Part shown: piece after piece, positions 9,056-18,018 of the stretch
Layout of the letters: every line of letters begins with the position of its first letter
Numbering within the stretch: position 1 is the first letter of the stretch
DNA from: Methylosinus sp. H3A
Lineage (GTDB): Bacteria > Pseudomonadota > Alphaproteobacteria > Rhizobiales > Beijerinckiaceae
DNA length: 64,000 nucleotides
Assembly: GCF_015709455.1 (NCBI RefSeq)
Contig: NZ_JADNQW010000005.1
Coordinates: forward strand, 3,051,001-3,115,000
Reading direction: 5' to 3'
Position numbers and translations under genes: made by a program
The notes under the pieces: generated by a model
The model's input: only the letters and a program-made list of their open reading frames with translations
Told to the model about the DNA's origin: nothing
The model's database searches: none

Positions 9056-10579
9056 ATGACAAGAACCGGCGATGTGGCCGTTCCGCGTCCAATGCGGCAC
9101 GAGGCGACGAATGTGATGGCGGCAGGGCTGGCCTTTGTTTCGCTTTTCACCGGAGCGGCGCGCGCGGATACGACGGATCAACTGCTCGATCAGCTGAAAG
9201 CCAAGGGAATTCTGACCAAGGGCGAATATCGCAAGCTGAAGGCGCGCCATGCGGCCGAGACCGCCGCGCCGGCCCGCGCCGTTGTGGCGAGCCATGCCGC
9301 CGCGCAGCCGCTCGCGACGCCTTCGGATCGCTTCATCACGCGCCTCGACAAAGGGATCGGCGCGCGCGTCGGCGCGGTCGACGTGCGCCTTTCCGGCCAG
9401 CTCGCCTTTTTCGCGACCGAGCAATTCAAGCAGGCCGGAACGGCGACCGTCGCCGGCGGGCTCGGCGGCGGCAGCCTTTATAACAACTCCTCAGCCATTC
9501 GCTCCGGCCTGCTGCCGAGCGCTCTGGCGCTCAATCTCTCGACCGAGCAGGAGGGCTATAAGGTCTCCTTCTCGCTCGGCCTCTACGCGGGCGGCAATAA
9601 TATTCGCGTCGGCCTGCTCAATGGCAACAGCTCCGGCGCCTCGGTGGCGCTCGGCACGCCGGGCGTCGATCTGCGACAGGTGTTCGGCGAGATCAGCTCG
9701 GCCGATTACGGCTCGCTGAAGGTCGGCCGCGATCTCGGCCTCTTCGCCGCCGACGCCATTCTCAATGATTTCACTTTGTTCGGCGCCGGCACCATTGCCG
9801 CTAACGCCAGCCCCTCCAATACGAGCCTCGGCCGCATCGGCTTCGGCTATGTCTATGCGGATTGGATTCCGCAGCTCACCTATACGACGCCGGATTTCCA
9901 TGGCGTCACCGTCTCGGTCGGCGCCTTCTCACCCTATCAGCAATTCGACAACGCCGGCTCCTATGTGTCTGCCGCCGGCGTCCTTCCCTATTCGGGCGTG
10001 ATCACAGGGCATGATCAGCCGGGCTTTCAGGCGCGTCTCAAATATGTGGGCGAGCTCGCGCCGGGGATGAAGCTGACCCTGTGGACATCCGGCCTCACCC
10101 AGCGCCATCGCGTCGAATCCGGCGACGCCGTGCTGCTCGCGCGCGGGGCGGGCGTGCGCTCCATGGCGATCGACGCCGGCGGCCGTTTCGACGTCGGTCC
10201 GGTGACTTTGGTCGGCTACGGCTATAAGGGCGTCGGCCTCGGCACGACGGGGCTTTATTTCGACGGCGTCGGCTATGACGGCGAGCGGCGCAAATCCTCT
10301 GGCTATTACGCCCAGGCCGGCTATACGATCTTCGAGCGCCTGACCTTCGGCGGCAGCTATGGCGTCAGCTATCTCGACGCCAATCTCGCCGATTATCCCG
10401 GCCGTCTCGGCGATGGCGCGCTCGTCGCCGCCAACGCCTCGACGATCGGCTTCGTGAAATATCGCTTCACCGATTGGGTCACGTTCCAGAGCGAATTCGT
10501 GCGCTCGGTCTCGCATAATCTGCTGGGGCAGGGCGTGCGGACCAACGCGCTCGTCGCAGGAACGATTTTCTCCTTTTGA
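9056..10579 (+). CDS. Outer-membrane porin with N-terminal coiled-coil segment
   Basis: 507 residues. A long signal peptide ends at about residue 38 (TGAARA-DTTDQ). The mature N-terminus DTTDQLLDQLKAKGILTKGEYRKLKA is a short helix of the type that trimerises in alphaproteobacterial porins. The remainder is rich in alternating aromatic and glycine beta-strand patterns (RLSGQLAFF, SADYGSLKVGRDLGLF, TYTTPDFHGVTVSVG) and ends in a terminal Phe (VAGTIFSF), the usual outer-membrane assembly signal. Specificity cannot be read from the sequence. An alternative start is ATG 9116, giving a shorter signal peptide. Confidence 0.82.
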   Translation: MTRTGDVAVPRPMRHEATNVMAAGLAFVSLFTGAARADTTDQLLDQLKAKGILTKGEYRKLKARHAAETAAPARAVVASHAAAQPLATPSDRFITRLDKGIGARVGAVDVRLSGQLAFFATEQFKQAGTATVAGGLGGGSLYNNSSAIRSGLLPSALALNLSTEQEGYKVSFSLGLYAGGNNIRVGLLNGNSSGASVALGTPGVDLRQVFGEISSADYGSLKVGRDLGLFAADAILNDFTLFGAGTIAANASPSNTSLGRIGFGYVYADWIPQLTYTTPDFHGVTVSVGAFSPYQQFDNAGSYVSAAGVLPYSGVITGHDQPGFQARLKYVGELAPGMKLTLWTSGLTQRHRVESGDAVLLARGAGVRSMAIDAGGRFDVGPVTLVGYGYKGVGLGTTGLYFDGVGYDGERRKSSGYYAQAGYTIFERLTFGGSYGVSYLDANLADYPGRLGDGALVAANASTIGFVKYRFTDWVTFQSEFVRSVSHNLLGQGVRTNALVAGTIFSF

Positions 10580-10722
10580 TCCCATGGGATAAGGGGAAAG
10601 GCTGCGACAATTGGTGCGATGCACAAACCGCGCATATTCTCATATTGACGAGCAGCGGTCGGCTCGGCGACGGGCCGCCCGCCCGCCGTCGCGTATCGGA
10701 CGGCCGTGAAAAGGCGTCTCAA

Positions 10723-11844
10723 ATGCCCCTCTATTCCGCCAGCCTGACGGAGGCGGCGCGTGAAAAATTCTTCGGCCGCGGAGAGCTGCCGACCGTCGAG
10801 CTCAAACAGCCGATTCTGCGGTCCTGGCTGCGCTGCGCGGAACTCGGCTTCGATGTCGCCAAACCGCCGCGCGCCGCCGCGCTCGAGCGGACCGAGCTGC
10901 AGACTTTTCTTGCGCGCCACGAGCGGCTGCGGCGGCTCTGCCGGCCGGAGCTCGACGCGCTGAACGCCGAAGCGCATGAGACCGGCGCGGTCGTCATCCT
11001 CGCCGATGCGCAGGGAGTGATCGTCGACGCCATAGGCGACATGGGCTTTGTCGCGCAGGCGGCGGAAATCTCGCTCAAGCCCGGCGCGCATTGGAGCGAG
11101 GCGGCCGCCGGCACCAATGCGATCGGCGCGGCGCTGGCCGAGCGGCGGGCGGTGGCCGTGCATGGCGGCGAGCATTTCTTCGAGAGCCACGCGATTTTGA
11201 GCGGCGCGGCGGCGCCCATCGTCGATCCGCGCGGCGTCGTCGTCGGCGCGCTCGCCCTCTCGGCCAACGCCGGCGTGCATCGCGTCCATGCTCTGGGGCT
11301 CGTTCGCTTCGCGGTCGAGCAGATCGAGCATCGTTTCTTCGGCGGCAATGCTTTTTCAGCGGCGACTGTCTTGCGCTTCCACACCGATCCCGCCGTCGTC
11401 GGCGCGCCGCGCGAGGGGCTCCTCGCCTTCGACGACGACAAGCGGCTCATCGCCGCCAATCGCCGCGGCCTCTCCTTCGTGCAGCGCGATTGGAGCGCTC
11501 TCGACAGTGTGAGTTTCGACGAATTGTTCGAGCCGCTGAGAACGGCGCCGCAAATGGCGGAGATCATCGGCAGCGACGGCCGGCGCTATTATGGCCTCGC
11601 CAACACGCCGTCCTCCTGCCGCGCGCGGCCGACGGATTGTCCTTTGGAGCTGCATGACATTTGCTTCGAGCCGCCTTCGGCGCGGCTCGCCGAGCACAGG
11701 CTGCGCGACGCCGAGCTTTCGGCGATGCGCGCGGCGCTCGACGCCTGCGACGGCAATTTCAGCAAGGCCGCTCGCGTGCTCGGCGTGCATCGCAGCACGC
11801 TCTATCGGCGTCTGAACGAGCGGGCGAGCGAGAGGGCGCGGTAG
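10723..11844 (+). CDS. AcoR-like GAF / Fis-type HTH transcriptional regulator lacking AAA+
   Basis: 373 residues. Residues 1-210 resemble the N-terminal part of AcoR-type activators, with a GAF domain and the signature WSEAAAGTNAIGAALAERR, then HFFESHAILSGAAAPIVDP. The C-terminus is a Fis-type helix-turn-helix (AALDACDGNFSKAARVLGVHRSTLYRRL). The central sigma-54-interacting AAA+ ATPase of AcoR is absent; between the two is about 130 residues that may be a divergent PAS-like region. It therefore probably binds DNA without activating sigma-54. The start at 10723 (MPLYSASLTEAAREKFF) is chosen because the upstream in-frame sequence is not protein-like. The effector is unknown. Confidence 0.78.
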   Translation: MPLYSASLTEAAREKFFGRGELPTVELKQPILRSWLRCAELGFDVAKPPRAAALERTELQTFLARHERLRRLCRPELDALNAEAHETGAVVILADAQGVIVDAIGDMGFVAQAAEISLKPGAHWSEAAAGTNAIGAALAERRAVAVHGGEHFFESHAILSGAAAPIVDPRGVVVGALALSANAGVHRVHALGLVRFAVEQIEHRFFGGNAFSAATVLRFHTDPAVVGAPREGLLAFDDDKRLIAANRRGLSFVQRDWSALDSVSFDELFEPLRTAPQMAEIIGSDGRRYYGLANTPSSCRARPTDCPLELHDICFEPPSARLAEHRLRDAELSAMRAALDACDGNFSKAARVLGVHRSTLYRRLNERASERAR

Positions 11845-11903
11845 GCGCGGCCGCTTCGAGATCGAAGGGCCCCGCCTTTTTGGGCTCATTCATCCGCGCT
11901 GGC

Positions 11904-12173
11904 TCACTCGCAGACGCGCACGCGGCGGAAATAGAGGACATTGCCCCAATCGTCGGTCACGGGCTGGCGGGTCATATAGCAATCGCTCGGCGCTTGCGAT
12001 GCGGCGATGGCGCCGAGCGTCAGAGCGGTCAGCGCCCCCGCTGCGGCGACGCCGCCCCAATAATGGCCGTGGTGATGGCGCCGATAGGGGTTCGCCTCGG
12101 CGGTGGAGGCGAGAATGGTCGAACCGGTCAATGTCAGGGCCAGAAGCCCGGCGGCGAGGGCATTTTTGCTCAT
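11904..12173 (-). CDS. Small secreted hypothetical protein
   Basis: 89 residues starting MSKNALAAGLLALTLTGS with a signal peptide ending near TAEA-NPYRR. The mature part has a His-rich start (RRHHHGHYWGG), a hydrophobic Ala/Leu segment and a C-terminal CYMTRQPVTDDWGNVLYFRRVRVCE with two Cys that could form a disulphide. Similar small proteins with a glycine/alanine segment and a conserved C-terminal Cys pattern are frequent in Rhizobiales but have no known role. The start is supported by GGAG 9 bases upstream. Confidence 0.65.
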   Translation of the reverse strand: MSKNALAAGLLALTLTGSTILASTAEANPYRRHHHGHYWGGVAAAGALTALTLGAIAASQAPSDCYMTRQPVTDDWGNVLYFRRVRVCE

Positions 12174-12317
12174 GACCAACTCCGTTTGCGTTGCGCTCGC
12201 TCTCATCGGCGAGCCTTCGCATGCTACGAAGCGCCATGCCGAATGTTCGTGCGGCGGCGCACAGCGCGGTCTCTTCGCGGGAAGAGGCGCCGATCCGGCG
12301 TCGGAGGCGCGTTAGCT

Positions 12318-13973
12318 TCAACGAAACGCGAAAAGGCTCCGGCCGCCGCCGAAGAGCGCGCTCAGATCGGGCTCGAAGAATTTCCAGCTGACGCCGCCGC
12401 GGACGAAGTGGACGCCGACCGGCGCTGTCGACAGCGAGCTGACGGACAGCGCGCCATTCGACGAGAGCGTGGCGATCGGAATGGTCGAGCCGCCGAATTT
12501 CGAATAGAGATATTCAGTCCATAGCGCGATCCGCTCCGTGAGCGCATATTCCGCGCCCGCGCCCGCCGTCCAGCCGACCTCGACCTCGCTCGAGCCGCCG
12601 CGCGAGGCGCTCCATCCGTCGGTGGCGTAGACGGCGACGGGATCGAGCGATTTCGCGAAAAGGCTCGACAGAGTGGACGAGGCGAATTTCGCCTCGATCT
12701 TCGAATAGGCGACGCCCGCCGTGACATAGGGCGCGAGCCGTTCGAGCAGAGCATAGCCGAGGCGCGCCCTCGCCGTCGCGGACCAGCGACGCTCGATGCG
12801 CGCATTGCTCTGGGACAGGTTGCCCGTCTGAAGCAGATAGAGGCCGTCTGCGCTCGTCGTTCCCGATTGGGCGCCGTCGTCGATGACATGCGTCCCGAGG
12901 ACGCCGCCGTAAAAATCGGCCGCGAGGCCGACGATGATCCGGTCGCCGACGATATGATCGTATCCCGCGAAGGCGCCGATGAGACGATCGCCGTATCCGA
13001 CCCTCGTTTTGACGGAGGCGCCCGAAAATCCCGCGCCCTGCGGCTGCGATCTGTTCAGATCGGCGACGCCGCCGCCGCCGGCGAAGCCTCCGCCCAGGCC
13101 GAAATAGAGGCCGCTCCTCGGGAAGGCGGGGCGCGACGCTCCGGCGCCGAGACCGGGAGGCGGGAGCGCCGGATCGGCGTCCTGCCGACGCGGCCTCCAG
13201 TTCACGCCGCCGCGCACCGTATGGACGCCGACTTTCCGTGTCGAAAGGACGCCTATGGCCGGCTTAGTGGACGCGAAAGCCGTGATGATGGGAAGCGCGG
13301 AGCCGCTGAATTCCGAATAGAGATACTCGGTCTTGACGCTGATCTGGTCCGTGATCGCATATTCGGCGCCCGCGCCCATGGTCCAGCCGAGCCTCGCGCC
13401 CGACCCCGTCCCGATCGTCGTCGAGGCGGCGAGGCTCATCTCGGGAAATCTCGCGACCACATCGGCGCCGATTCTCGAATAGGCGGCGCCGCCGGTGAGA
13501 TAGGGCAGGAAACGGTCGAACAGCCCATAGCCCACGCGCGCCCGCAATGTCGCGAACCATCCTGGATCGCCCGCGAATAGCCCGCGCGTCGCCGCGACGG
13601 CGACCCCCGGCGTGACATCCGCGACGATCCGCGACCAGTCGGCTTCGAGCCCGACGATCAACTCGCCGGGCAGTCGAAAGTCATATCCGAGCGCGGCGCC
13701 GGCGAACAAATAGCCGAATCCGACGGTCACATTCTCGGTCGACGCGCTCGCGCTCGCGACGGCGTGGCCGTTCGAATATTGGAGCCGCGCGCGATTGGCC
13801 GGGCCGTATCCGCCGCCATATCCGCCAGTCGTCCCGAAATGGACCCCTGTCCAGTCGAATGGCTGTTGAGGCGCAGCGAACAGCGGCAGACCGCGAAGGG
13901 TGGTCGCCTCGACCGCATAGGCCGGTGGCGAGAATGTAAAAGCCAGGAGCGCGGAAGCGAATATCTTACGCAC
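12318..13973 (-). CDS. Outer-membrane protein with two tandem Omp25/RopB-like beta-barrels
   Basis: 551 residues with a signal peptide (MRKIFASALLAFTFSPPAYA). Two homologous halves follow. Half one (about 40-265) runs from FDWTGVHFGTTGGYGGGYG to VGVHTVRGGVNWRP; half two (about 290-540) runs from GLYFGLGGGFAGGGG to VGVHFVRGGVSWKF. Each shows the same landmarks: GLEADW/GLAADF, RARVGYGLFDR/RARLGYALLER, YLTGGAAYSRIGA/YVTAGVAYSKIEA, and GWTMGAGAEYAITDQ/GWTAGAGAEYALTER. Single-barrel porin-like Omp25 proteins are normally 200-280 residues. The GTG at 13973 is preferred because GAGGAG lies 8 bases upstream; GTG 13982 is also in frame. Function is probably structural; unproven. Confidence 0.8.
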   Translation of the reverse strand: MRKIFASALLAFTFSPPAYAVEATTLRGLPLFAAPQQPFDWTGVHFGTTGGYGGGYGPANRARLQYSNGHAVASASASTENVTVGFGYLFAGAALGYDFRLPGELIVGLEADWSRIVADVTPGVAVAATRGLFAGDPGWFATLRARVGYGLFDRFLPYLTGGAAYSRIGADVVARFPEMSLAASTTIGTGSGARLGWTMGAGAEYAITDQISVKTEYLYSEFSGSALPIITAFASTKPAIGVLSTRKVGVHTVRGGVNWRPRRQDADPALPPPGLGAGASRPAFPRSGLYFGLGGGFAGGGGVADLNRSQPQGAGFSGASVKTRVGYGDRLIGAFAGYDHIVGDRIIVGLAADFYGGVLGTHVIDDGAQSGTTSADGLYLLQTGNLSQSNARIERRWSATARARLGYALLERLAPYVTAGVAYSKIEAKFASSTLSSLFAKSLDPVAVYATDGWSASRGGSSEVEVGWTAGAGAEYALTERIALWTEYLYSKFGGSTIPIATLSSNGALSVSSLSTAPVGVHFVRGGVSWKFFEPDLSALFGGGRSLFAFR

Positions 13974-14110
13974 GATGCGCACTCCTCGAATATATATTTC
14001 GAGTCGACTGTCGAAAAAGCGAATGACTAAATTTCAGTGCGGGCGCACCCTAGGCGCATCCGCTGTCGCATTCAACTCGGAACTAAATCGGGCTCGATCA
14101 CATCGAAGCG

Positions 14111-15181
14111 TCAGCTCTCGCTCTGCGCCAGCAATTTCGCCTGATGATCCGTCGTCAGCGCGTCGAAAATCTCGTCCATCTCGCCTTCCATCACGCGATC
14201 GAGCTTGTAGAGCGTCAGATTGATGCGATGGTCGGTGACGCGGCCTTGCGGAAAATTATAGGTGCGGATGCGTTCCGAACGATCGCCGGAGCCGACCTGC
14301 GCCTTGCGATCGGCGGCGCGCGCATTGTCGAGGCGCTGGCGCTCGGCGTCATAGAGGCGTGAGCGCAGCACCTCCATCGCCTTGGCCTTGTTGCGATGCT
14401 GCGAGCGCTCCTCCTGCATCATCACGACGATGCCGGATGGAATATGCGTGATGCGGATCGCCGATTCGGTCTTGTTGACATGCTGGCCGCCGGCGCCGCC
14501 GGAGCGCATCGTCTCTATGTTCAAATCTTTGTCGTCTATGGCGACGTCGACTTCCTCGGCCTGCGGCAGCATGGCGACGGTCGCCGCGGATGTGTGGATG
14601 CGCCCCTGCGTCTCCGTCGCCGGCACGCGCTGCACGCGATGCACGCCCGATTCGAATTTCAATTTCGCATAGACGCCGCGGCCGGCGATCTCGGCGACGA
14701 TCTCCTTATAGCCGCCGAGCGCGCCTTCGCTCGCCGAGAGAATCTCGACGCTCCAGCCTTTGGAGCCGGCGTAACGTTGATAGGCGCGGAAGAGATCGCC
14801 GGCGAAGAGGGCGGCCTCGTCGCCGCCGGTTCCGGCGCGCACCTCGAGAATGACGCCTTTCTCATCGGCCGAGTCTTTCGGCAGCAGCGCGAGCTTCAAT
14901 TCATGCTCGGCGCTGGTCAGCGCTTCCTGCGCGACATCGAGCTCGCCTTCGACGAATTCGCGCATGGCCGGGTCGATCGCCGGATCGGCGAGCATCTCGC
15001 CGGCGCCGGCGATCTCGGCGAGAGTCGCGCGATAGATTTTGATCTTGGCGACGACATCATCGAGCGAGGCGAGCTCACGAGAAAGCGCGACGAAGCTCGC
15101 CGCGTCCGGCCCGGAGCTGAGCCTGTCGGCGATCTCCTCGTGACGGCGCAAAATGAGTTCGAGCTTGTCTTGGGCGAACAT
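14111..15181 (-). CDS. prfA: Peptide chain release factor 1
   Basis: 356 residues. The GGQ motif, needed for peptidyl-tRNA hydrolysis, is in [19 protein letters not shown]. The N-terminal helical domain and [22 protein letters not shown] are conserved RF1/RF2 features, and [18 protein letters not shown] precedes the recognition region. RF1 terminates translation at UAA and UAG. It lies downstream of ptsP in the same direction, the usual alphaproteobacterial order, but prmC, which often follows, is not next to it here. Confidence 0.96.
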   Translation of the reverse strand: MFAQDKLELILRRHEEIADRLSSGPDAASFVALSRELASLDDVVAKIKIYRATLAEIAGAGEMLADPAIDPAMREFVEGELDVAQEALTSAEHELKLALLPKDSADEKGVILEVRAGTGGDEAALFAGDLFRAYQRYAGSKGWSVEILSASEGALGGYKEIVAEIAGRGVYAKLKFESGVHRVQRVPATETQGRIHTSAATVAMLPQAEEVDVAIDDKDLNIETMRSGGAGGQHVNKTESAIRITHIPSGIVVMMQEERSQHRNKAKAMEVLRSRLYDAERQRLDNARAADRKAQVGSGDRSERIRTYNFPQGRVTDHRINLTLYKLDRVMEGEMDEIFDALTTDHQAKLLAQSES

Positions 15182-15282
15182 GGGGCTTGCCGAGCGAGAG
15201 ATGAGGGGACGGCGTGGAGCGAGGCGCGAGCGTCGCTAGCGGCCCCCGTCTTTCGTGGCGATTGCCGAAATCGACGCGCTCA

Positions 15283-15413
15283 CCCTCCCCTTTAGGGGGA
15301 GGGTCGGACCGCGAAGCGGTCTGGGGTAGGGTTCCACGAGGAAGACTCGGTGGAAACACCCCCTCCCGATCGCCTTCGGCGCTCGACCTCCCCCCTCGAG
15401 GGGGAGGTGGAAA
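15283..15413 (+). repeat. Palindromic intergenic repeat between prfA and ptsP
   Basis: Contains CACCCTCCCC..GGGGGAGGGT (15283-15304) and CCTCCCCC-CTC-GAGGGGGAGG (15389-15409) palindromes with GGACCGCGAAGCGGTC between them. This composite of G-rich palindromes is typical of the mobile intergenic mosaic elements of Rhizobiales. No coding content. Confidence 0.6.
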
Positions 15414-15450
15414 CGCCTTTCCCGGCGAGATTTCTCGAATCGGCGCATGC

Positions 15451-17718
15451 TCAAACCGGAATATCGCGCGCGGCGGCGAATTCGCGCAAATTCTCGCGCA
15501 GGCTCGGCGCGCCGTCTTCCCTGGCGAGCAGCGAGGCGACGAACACCTCGACCTCCTCGAGATTGACGGCGAGAATCATCGCCTTCACCGGGCCGATCGA
15601 GGACGGAGACATGGACAGCGAACGATAGCCGAGCGCCAGCAGAGCCAAGGCCTCCAGCGGGCGGCCGCCCATCTCGCCGCAGAGCGTGACCGTTTTGCCG
15701 GCGCGCTTGCCTGCCGCGGCGATGCGCTCCAGCGCGCGCAAGATCGGCGGCGAGAGTGTGTCGTAACGCTTGGCGACGCGCGTATTGTCGCGATCCGCCG
15801 CATACATGTACTGCATCAGATCGTTGGAGCCGACCGAGAGGAAATCGGCGCGCGCGGCGATGGTGTCGAGCTCCCACAAGAGCGAGGGAACCTCCACCAT
15901 GGCGCCGAGCCGCACATCGGTCGGCGGCGCATGGCCGTGGCGCTGGAGATGGGCGAGCTCGCGATGCGCGATCGCCTTCGCCGCCTCGAATTCCGCGACA
16001 TTGGCGATCATCGGGAACATGATGCGCACGTCGCGTCCGCCGGCCGCTTTCAGCATGGCTCTGATCTGCATGCGCAACAGGCCCGGCCGATCGAGGCCGA
16101 TGCGGATCGCGCGCCAGCCGAGCGCCGGATTCTCCTCGTCGATCGTCGCCATATAGGGCAGGATCTTGTCGCTGCCGATGTCGAGCGTGCGGAAGGTGAC
16201 GGGGCGGTCCTGCACCGCGTCGAACACCGCCTTGTAGAGCAGGAACTGCTCGTTCATGCGCGGAAAGCGTGGCGCCAGCATGAATTGCAGCTCGGTGCGG
16301 AACAGGCCGATCGAGCGCGCGCCGGTCTCGTGCAGATGCGGCACGTCGACGATGAGGCCGGCGTTCATATGCAGCGCGATGTCGACGCCGTCCTTGGTGA
16401 CGGCGGGCACGTCGCGCAGCTTGGCGTATTGCTCCATGCGGCGGGCGCGCAGTCGCGCCTTCTCGCCATAGGCGGTCTGCACATCCGGCGGCGGGCGGAT
16501 CTGGACGTCGCCGGTCACGCCGTCGACGATGATGGCGTCGCCGGCTTCGACGAGATCGGTCACATTGGCGGCGAGGCCGACGGTGGCGATCCCGAGCGCG
16601 CGGGCGACAATGCCGACATGGCTCGCCGGCCCGCCTTCCTCCAGCACCAGGCCGCGCAGGCGCGAGCGGTCATAGTCGAGCAGCGCCGCGGGGCCCATGT
16701 TGCGGGCGATGAGAATCGCGTTCTCGGGGATCGATTCGCGATCGGCAACATAGCTCTGCCCGGTGAGCTGATGCAGCAGGCGATTGGCGAGATCGTCGAG
16801 ATCGTGCAGCCGGTCGCGCAGATAGGGGTCGGTCTGGCGCTGCAGCTTGGCGCGAGCGTCGTTCTGCACGCGCTCCACCGCCGCTTCCGCGGTGAGGCCG
16901 CTGAGCACGGCCTCGTGCAGCCGCCGCACCCAGCCGCGATCATTGGCGAAGATGCGGACGGCCTCGAGCACCTCGCGATGCTCCCCGGCGCCCATGCGGT
17001 CGCCATGGGCGACCAATTCGTCGATGGAGAGGCGCATCGCCTCTATCGCCGCGTCGAGGCGCTGGACCTCGGAGGCGATATCCTCGGCGATGAGCTGCTT
17101 CACGACGACGCGCGGCTCGTGCAGCACGGCGTAGCCGAGCCCGACGCCCTCGCACATGGGCGCGCCCTTGATCACCACCGGACGGTCGAGCGCGAGGCTC
17201 TCGGGAGTCTTGGCGATGGAGCGCAATTCGCCCGAGGCGATCATTTCGGCGACGAGCATCGCCGTCGTCTGCAGCGCCTCTATCTCCTCCTCGGAATAGA
17301 TGCGCCGCACGCGATTCTGCACGACGAGCACGCCGAGCGTGTTGCCGCCGCGCAATATCGGCACGCCGAGGAAGGAGTGATAGATCTCCTCGCCCGTCTC
17401 CGGCTTGTAGGAGAAGGACGGGTGCTCCTGCGCCTCGGAGAGGTTCAAAGGCTCGGCGCTTTTGGCGATGAGGCCGACGAGGCCTTCGCCCGCGTGCATG
17501 GTGGTGAGATGCACGGCCTCGCGATTGAGGCCCTCGGTGGCGTAGAGCTCGAGCCTCTGGTCGGCGCGCAGAACATAGACGGAACAGACTTCCGCCACCA
17601 TATTGGACGCGATGAGCACGACGATCTTGTCGAGCCGCGCCTGCGCGCTCACCGGCTCCGCCATGACCTCGCGAAGCCGGCGGAGCAGCAAGCGGGGTCC
17701 GCCGAGAGCGCTACGCAT
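15451..17718 (-). CDS. ptsP: PTS-Ntr enzyme I (phosphoenolpyruvate-protein phosphotransferase)
   Basis: 755 residues. The N-terminal GAF domain (about 20-170) identifies the nitrogen-PTS form rather than the sugar EI. The phosphorylated His is in GGPASHVGIVARA (about residue 362). The PEP-binding barrel shows SIGLFRTELQFM, IGSDKILPY, MFPMIANVAEFEAA, SVGSNDLMQYMYAADRDN and the CGEMGG loop with the catalytic Cys. It takes phosphate from PEP and passes it to NPr. An AAGGA site lies just upstream of the ATG. It is divergent from the GGDEF-EAL gene and is followed by prfA. Confidence 0.95.
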   Translation of the reverse strand: MRSALGGPRLLLRRLREVMAEPVSAQARLDKIVVLIASNMVAEVCSVYVLRADQRLELYATEGLNREAVHLTTMHAGEGLVGLIAKSAEPLNLSEAQEHPSFSYKPETGEEIYHSFLGVPILRGGNTLGVLVVQNRVRRIYSEEEIEALQTTAMLVAEMIASGELRSIAKTPESLALDRPVVIKGAPMCEGVGLGYAVLHEPRVVVKQLIAEDIASEVQRLDAAIEAMRLSIDELVAHGDRMGAGEHREVLEAVRIFANDRGWVRRLHEAVLSGLTAEAAVERVQNDARAKLQRQTDPYLRDRLHDLDDLANRLLHQLTGQSYVADRESIPENAILIARNMGPAALLDYDRSRLRGLVLEEGGPASHVGIVARALGIATVGLAANVTDLVEAGDAIIVDGVTGDVQIRPPPDVQTAYGEKARLRARRMEQYAKLRDVPAVTKDGVDIALHMNAGLIVDVPHLHETGARSIGLFRTELQFMLAPRFPRMNEQFLLYKAVFDAVQDRPVTFRTLDIGSDKILPYMATIDEENPALGWRAIRIGLDRPGLLRMQIRAMLKAAGGRDVRIMFPMIANVAEFEAAKAIAHRELAHLQRHGHAPPTDVRLGAMVEVPSLLWELDTIAARADFLSVGSNDLMQYMYAADRDNTRVAKRYDTLSPPILRALERIAAAGKRAGKTVTLCGEMGGRPLEALALLALGYRSLSMSPSSIGPVKAMILAVNLEEVEVFVASLLAREDGAPSLRENLREFAAARDIPV

Positions 17719-18018
17719 CCAGTTTCCTTAGTTTCGACAGGCTGCAGCCGCCAGACGAGGGCTCTGCGTGACCGCATCTCCCAAATCTAGAGAACTTCTA
17801 AAATTCCGCCCTGTCCCCCATTGAGCGTATATTGGCGCCGTCCAGCCTCCGCAAGCGCGGCCGCTCGGTTGCGCGCCGATACGCAAAGACCATACCGGCT
17901 TGCGGACCGACGACTTAGCCGGTACCAGTCAAAGTTCCGACAAGAAGAAATCCGAAAGCCGATCGGTCCACCCCGCGACAATCGGACTTTTCGGGCCTGC
18001 GCGCCAGAGACGAGATTC
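17719..18018 (+). other. Divergent intergenic region between ptsP and the GGDEF-EAL gene
   Basis: 300 bases carrying the promoters of both divergent genes. An open frame runs through it in frame with the downstream gene from 17821, but its Arg-rich translation lacks conserved features and precedes a good signal peptide, so it is taken as leader. No clear operator seen. Confidence 0.45.

Noticed and set aside
11890..12321. 143-codon frame overlapping the small secreted protein
   Set aside because: Arg/Ala-rich without features; the 89-residue frame has a signal peptide and SD.
15214..17790. 858-codon open frame antisense to ptsP
   Set aside because: Composition is Arg/Gln/His-rich with no domain; it is the high-GC shadow of ptsP, whose motifs are all conserved.
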